Shown here: positions 7,654 through 9,773 of the stretch, piece after piece
Layout of the letters: every line of letters begins with the position of its first letter
How positions within the stretch are numbered: the stretch's first letter is position 1
Assembly: GCA_034669525.1 (NCBI GenBank)
Contig: JAXDNH010000055.1
Location: 1 to 9,773, forward strand
Direction of reading: 5' to 3'
Length of the DNA: 9,773 bases
Source: JAFASC01 sp034669525
GTDB lineage: Bacteria; Pseudomonadota; Alphaproteobacteria; Rhizobiales; Beijerinckiaceae
Notes under the pieces: model-generated
What the model was told of the DNA's origin: nothing
The model's database searches: none
Seen by the model: only the letters and a program-made list of their open reading frames with translations
Position numbers and translations under genes: made by a program

Positions 7654-7683
7654 GGTATCGCCCGCCCGCTAAGAGGCCGTCAA
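7654..7683 (-). promoter_or_regulatory. Candidate promoter for yicC-gmk
   Basis: Read on the minus strand, TTGACG (7678-7683) is a good -35 match and lies 18 nt from GATACC (7654-7659), a poor -10. This is the only plausible pair between the ldtR-side hairpin and yicC. Transcription would start near 7647, giving a leader of about 50 nt. The assignment rests mainly on the -35 box. Confidence 0.35.
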
Positions 7684-7696
7684 TGTCGGAAGGGAG

Positions 7697-7725
7697 CCCG
7701 GGCGCCTATCGGAGCGTCGCCCGGG
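7697..7725 (-). terminator. Terminator-like hairpin after the LdtR-like gene
   Basis: A perfect 8-bp GC-only stem, CCCGGGCG (7697-7704) and CGCCCGGG (7718-7725) with a 13-nt loop, begins 5 nt past the stop of the regulator gene. The sequence that follows on the minus strand is CTCCCTTCC, so there is no real U-tract. It may be a weak or Rho-assisted terminator separating the regulator from yicC-gmk. Confidence 0.5.
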
Positions 7726-7730
7726 GCAGG

Positions 7731-8243
7731 TCAAAGCCGATACCGGATCTGATCCGTCCAGAACCGCTCGAGGCGGCCCAGCGCCTGATTCATGCGCTTG
7801 AACTCGTCGGCCGAGACGCCGCCGATCTGCTCTACGGTTAACACATGCTTGTCGTAGAGCGAGGCGACGATCTTGTGCACCTCCCTGCCCTTCTCGGCGA
7901 GCGAGATGCGGACCGAGCGGCGGTCGACACGCGAGCGGGCATGGTGAAGATATCCCATCTCGACGAGCTTCTTCACGTTGTAGGAAACGTTCGAGCCGAG
8001 ATAGTAGCCGCGCGTGCGAAGCTCGCCCGCAGTCAGCTCCTTGTCCCCGATATTGTAGAGAAGCAGCGCCTGGACCGAGTTGACGTCGCTGCGGCCGCGG
8101 CGATCGAATTCATCCTTAATGACGTCCAAAAGGCGGCGGTGCAGACGCTCGACCAGCGTCAGAGATTCGAGATAGACAGGCCGGATATCGGCTTCACGAT
8201 CGGTGCGGTTCGGCGCAACTTCGATCTTGGCTACGCTGTTCAT
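7731..8243 (-). CDS. ldtR: MarR-family transcriptional regulator, LdtR-like
   Basis: Winged-helix DNA-binding protein of 170 residues. It closely resembles LdtR, a highly conserved Hyphomicrobiales MarR regulator shown in Liberibacter to control an L,D-transpeptidase and osmotic-stress tolerance; the link to LdtR is from remembered sequence, not a search. Dimerisation helices flank the core (about 22-50 and 120-168). The helix-turn-helix is within LTAGELRTRGYYLGSNVSYN (70-89), followed by VKKLVEMGYL (90-99), and the wing carries RSRVDRRSVRISL (103-115) with the usual Asp-Arg-Arg. The protein has no cysteine, so a thiol redox switch is excluded. The ATG at 8243 is preceded by an AACGGGG purine run at a suitable distance. 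A 183-nt gap with a candidate operator precedes it, suggesting its own, probably autoregulated, promoter. No L,D-transpeptidase gene is visible in the window. Confidence 0.9.
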   Translation of the reverse strand: MNSVAKIEVAPNRTDREADIRPVYLESLTLVERLHRRLLDVIKDEFDRRGRSDVNSVQALLLYNIGDKELTAGELRTRGYYLGSNVSYNVKKLVEMGYLHHARSRVDRRSVRISLAEKGREVHKIVASLYDKHVLTVEQIGGVSADEFKRMNQALGRLERFWTDQIRYRL

Positions 8244-8299
8244 TGTTGACCCCGTTCGACTGATCCCGCCGGTTCATCCGGCCCGTTTCTATATCGAAC

Positions 8300-8329
8300 T
8301 TTATGGGTCGCCTATGAAAACCAGTTTAA
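8300..8329 (-). promoter_or_regulatory. Candidate promoter of the LdtR-like gene
   Basis: On the minus strand, TTAAAC (8324-8329) and CATAAA (8300-8305) are separated by 18 nt in the AT-richest part of the 183-nt gap. Both boxes are weak matches to the housekeeping consensus. The placement is supported mainly by local base composition and by overlap with the palindrome at 8313-8332. A small hairpin (GCCGG and CCGGC, 8268-8282) lies in the leader that would result. Confidence 0.3.
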
Positions 8330-8332
8330 GTA
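8313..8332. promoter_or_regulatory. Imperfect palindrome, possible MarR/LdtR operator
   Basis: The 20-bp site TATGAAAACCAGTTTAAGTA has dyad symmetry TA...AAAC..GTTT...TA, with 12 of 20 positions symmetric. Its length and position upstream of a MarR gene fit the usual 16-20 bp MarR operators and autorepression. It overlaps the candidate -35 box. No binding data are implied. Confidence 0.35.
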
Positions 8333-8426
8333 ACAGACTGAATCCGGCGTTTACCCGACCGATCTGGATTTCGGTAAATCTCGAGTGAAATTCTCTTCTT
8401 CTTTACGTTGAGAAGATGTGAACGTC

Positions 8427-8945
8427 TCATTTGAAAATTCGAAACCCGAACACATGAATAGGCGGCACTTTGATACTTGTGATGCGCGACGCGGATACGC
8501 GCTCACGCTGGTAATCGGGACGCTGGCTGGCTTTGAACGTGAGCACAAAATAGAGGACAAGCAAAACGCAATTGAGGGCCATGACGATATGCCCACCCGC
8601 AAAAAACTCCGGCAACAATACTGCTATGAAAGCCTGTGCGACTGCCGTGAGCAGCCACAGCACGCCACCCCAAGGTGCTGCAAGCCACATGCCGACGGCG
8701 GCGAGAAGATCGAGCACGGCGAAGAATACGACTGAAATCGTAGTCTGTACGGGCAGCACGTCGAAGATCGATTGTTCCGCAGAAAGGATCACGTGCCATT
8801 GCACAAGACCCTGATAAACCCAGAGCACGGCAACGATGCGCATGAAGAGCACGAGCAGCATGCCCCAGCGCGTCTCTTGCGCATCTCTGGTCCGTTCGCC
8901 GATGATGATCGCGTCGGATGATCTGTCGTCGTCAGAGTTGATCAC
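8427..8945 (-). CDS. Four-helix inner-membrane protein, DUF6163-like
   Basis: Small integral membrane protein of 172 residues with no known function. The first 28 residues are polar and acidic (cytosolic tail). Four hydrophobic segments follow at about 29-49, 69-89, 92-111 and 118-138, then a basic C-terminal tail. The pattern matches what I remember of DUF6163 proteins, which accompany the LdtR-type regulator in Hyphomicrobiales; the helix layout also recalls DoxX-like proteins. The GTG start at 8945 overlaps the stop of the upstream hydrolase gene (GTGA), so translation is probably coupled to it; an ATG at residue 29 would remove the acidic tail. The regulator gene lies 183 nt downstream behind its own candidate promoter. 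Being paired with a regulator tied to cell-wall remodelling suggests an envelope role, but that is inference. Confidence 0.8.
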   Translation of the reverse strand: MINSDDDRSSDAIIIGERTRDAQETRWGMLLVLFMRIVAVLWVYQGLVQWHVILSAEQSIFDVLPVQTTISVVFFAVLDLLAAVGMWLAAPWGGVLWLLTAVAQAFIAVLLPEFFAGGHIVMALNCVLLVLYFVLTFKASQRPDYQRERVSASRITSIKVPPIHVFGFRIFK

Positions 8946-9773
8946 GGCACCGTCTCGTGCGCCCCGTTCTTGTCGAAGGTGAGCTCGCCATCAGGAAGCG
9001 GCGCGAAATAGACATCCACGTCCTTAGGCGTGATCTCTCCCATGTTGGTGTGGCTCCAATGCGGCGAGAAATCCTTGTCGAGGATCGTTGCGCGGATGCC
9101 TTCGTAAAATTCCCTCCCACGACAGACACGTGAGACGATGCGAAATTCCATTTGCATCGCCTCATCCATCGAGAGCTTTGCACCGATCGTCATCTGGCGG
9201 TACGCGATCTCAAGACTAAGTGGAGCTTTGGCGCGCATCGCTTTTGCCGCTTCTGCGGCGAATGCTGATGGTTCAGCATCGAGCCGCGCAAGGATTTCGC
9301 TTGGCTTCGAGCCCGAAAAGCAGCGATCGATCAGCGCGCGATTGGCGATGATCGGTCCAGCTGAAATATCACTGCGCAATCGCCCGACTGCCGCATCGAT
9401 ATCCTTGCCTTCGCTGAGCGCAAGCGCAAGCTCATCCAATCGCGATGTCGGGACATGCGCGGACGCCAATCCGAGATGCACCGCATCGCCGGCATTCGCG
9501 CGCGCCCCCGTGAGCGCAAGATACATTCCGGTCCTGCCGGGCAGACGCGGCAGGAAATAAGTTGCGCCGACATCCGGGAAAAAGCCGATACCGACTTCCG
9601 GCATGGCGAACGAAAACTTGTCGCCCGCGATGCGATGCGAGCCGTGCAGCGACACCCCGACGCCGCCACCCATGACGATGCCGTCGACCAGCGCCACGTA
9701 AGGTTTCGGATAAAGGCGGATGCGGCGGTTCAGCTGATATTCCTCGCGCCAGAAATCGAGCTGCGCGGCGTGA
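8942..9773 (-). CDS. 3-hydroxyisobutyryl-CoA hydrolase-like enoyl-CoA hydratase family protein (5' end outside the window)
   Basis: Crotonase-fold thioesterase that most likely releases 3-hydroxyisobutyrate from its CoA ester in valine degradation. The frame stays open to the right edge (residues before the GTG at 9697 read DFWREEYQLNRRIRLYPKPY), so this is the C-terminal ~277 residues of a protein of roughly 350-360. The oxyanion-hole loop is DGIVMGGGVGVSLHGSHRI. Next come MPEVGIGFFPDVGATYFLPR, with the Glu (codon 9596-9598) and Asp (codon 9572-9574) corresponding to the catalytic pair of the human enzyme HIBCH, and the lid-side LTGARANAGDA. The C-terminal EGIRATILDKDFSPHW is typical of the hydrolase subgroup rather than simple enoyl-CoA hydratases. 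It overlaps the DUF6163-like gene by 4 bases. An alternative is a hydrolase of 3-hydroxypropionyl-CoA, which the same subgroup can accept. Confidence 0.9.
   Translation of the reverse strand, partial: HAAQLDFWREEYQLNRRIRLYPKPYVALVDGIVMGGGVGVSLHGSHRIAGDKFSFAMPEVGIGFFPDVGATYFLPRLPGRTGMYLALTGARANAGDAVHLGLASAHVPTSRLDELALALSEGKDIDAAVGRLRSDISAGPIIANRALIDRCFSGSKPSEILARLDAEPSAFAAEAAKAMRAKAPLSLEIAYRQMTIGAKLSMDEAMQMEFRIVSRVCRGREFYEGIRATILDKDFSPHWSHTNMGEITPKDVDVYFAPLPDGELTFDKNGAHETVP

Noticed and set aside
6680..7672. 330-codon open frame on the plus strand across yicC and the end of gmk
   Set aside because: It is the mirror of the real yicC frame; the product is Arg/Gly/Glu-rich with no signal or motif.
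7845..8249. 134-codon plus-strand frame over the regulator
   Set aside because: It is fully antisense to the LdtR-like gene and shows no family features.
8415..8427. Terminator after the DUF6163-like gene
   Set aside because: Only a weak 6-bp A/T-rich stem (TCTTCT/AGAAGA) with a long loop can be drawn near 8396-8418, with no proper U-tract.
1..9773. tRNA, rRNA, CRISPR, insertion-sequence or phage signatures
   Set aside because: No cloverleaf, direct-repeat array, transposase motif or terminal inverted repeats were seen on either strand.

Overview
The window reads as ordinary, gene-dense chromosome of a GC-rich alphaproteobacterium, most likely of the order Hyphomicrobiales (Rhizobiales). 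This is inferred from the lptG-lptD-pdxA-rsmA cluster facing gmk-yicC, and from a LdtR-type MarR regulator next to a DUF6163-like membrane protein. The genus cannot be fixed from the sequence alone. There is no sign of phage, insertion sequence, CRISPR array, RNA gene or defence island.

Layout. Plus strand, 1-5297: the 3' part of lptG, then lptD, pdxA and rsmA. Each overlaps the next by 1-4 bases, so they look like one translationally coupled operon. It exports lipopolysaccharide to the outer membrane (LptG, LptD), makes pyridoxal phosphate (PdxA) and matures 16S rRNA (RsmA). A perfect 10-bp hairpin at 5303-5334 probably ends it. Plus strand, 5472-6041: a small gene of unknown function for an exported, proline-rich protein. 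It ends base-to-base against the convergent gmk stop.

Minus strand, from the right edge leftwards: a 3-hydroxyisobutyryl-CoA hydrolase-like gene (cut by the window end), a four-helix DUF6163-like membrane protein overlapping it by 4 bases, a 183-nt gap with a candidate operator/promoter, the LdtR-like regulator, a 130-nt gap with a terminator-like hairpin and a candidate promoter, then the coupled pair yicC-gmk (RNase-family protein and guanylate kinase).

The points most worth a second look are structural. The periplasmic chaperone gene surA, usually expected between lptD and pdxA, is absent, and lptD overlaps pdxA directly. LptD has an atypical cysteine set. A secreted orphan protein sits between rsmA and gmk. 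The ldtR/DUF6163 pair is joined to a valine-degradation gene and lies beside yicC. I see no convincing new biological system here.
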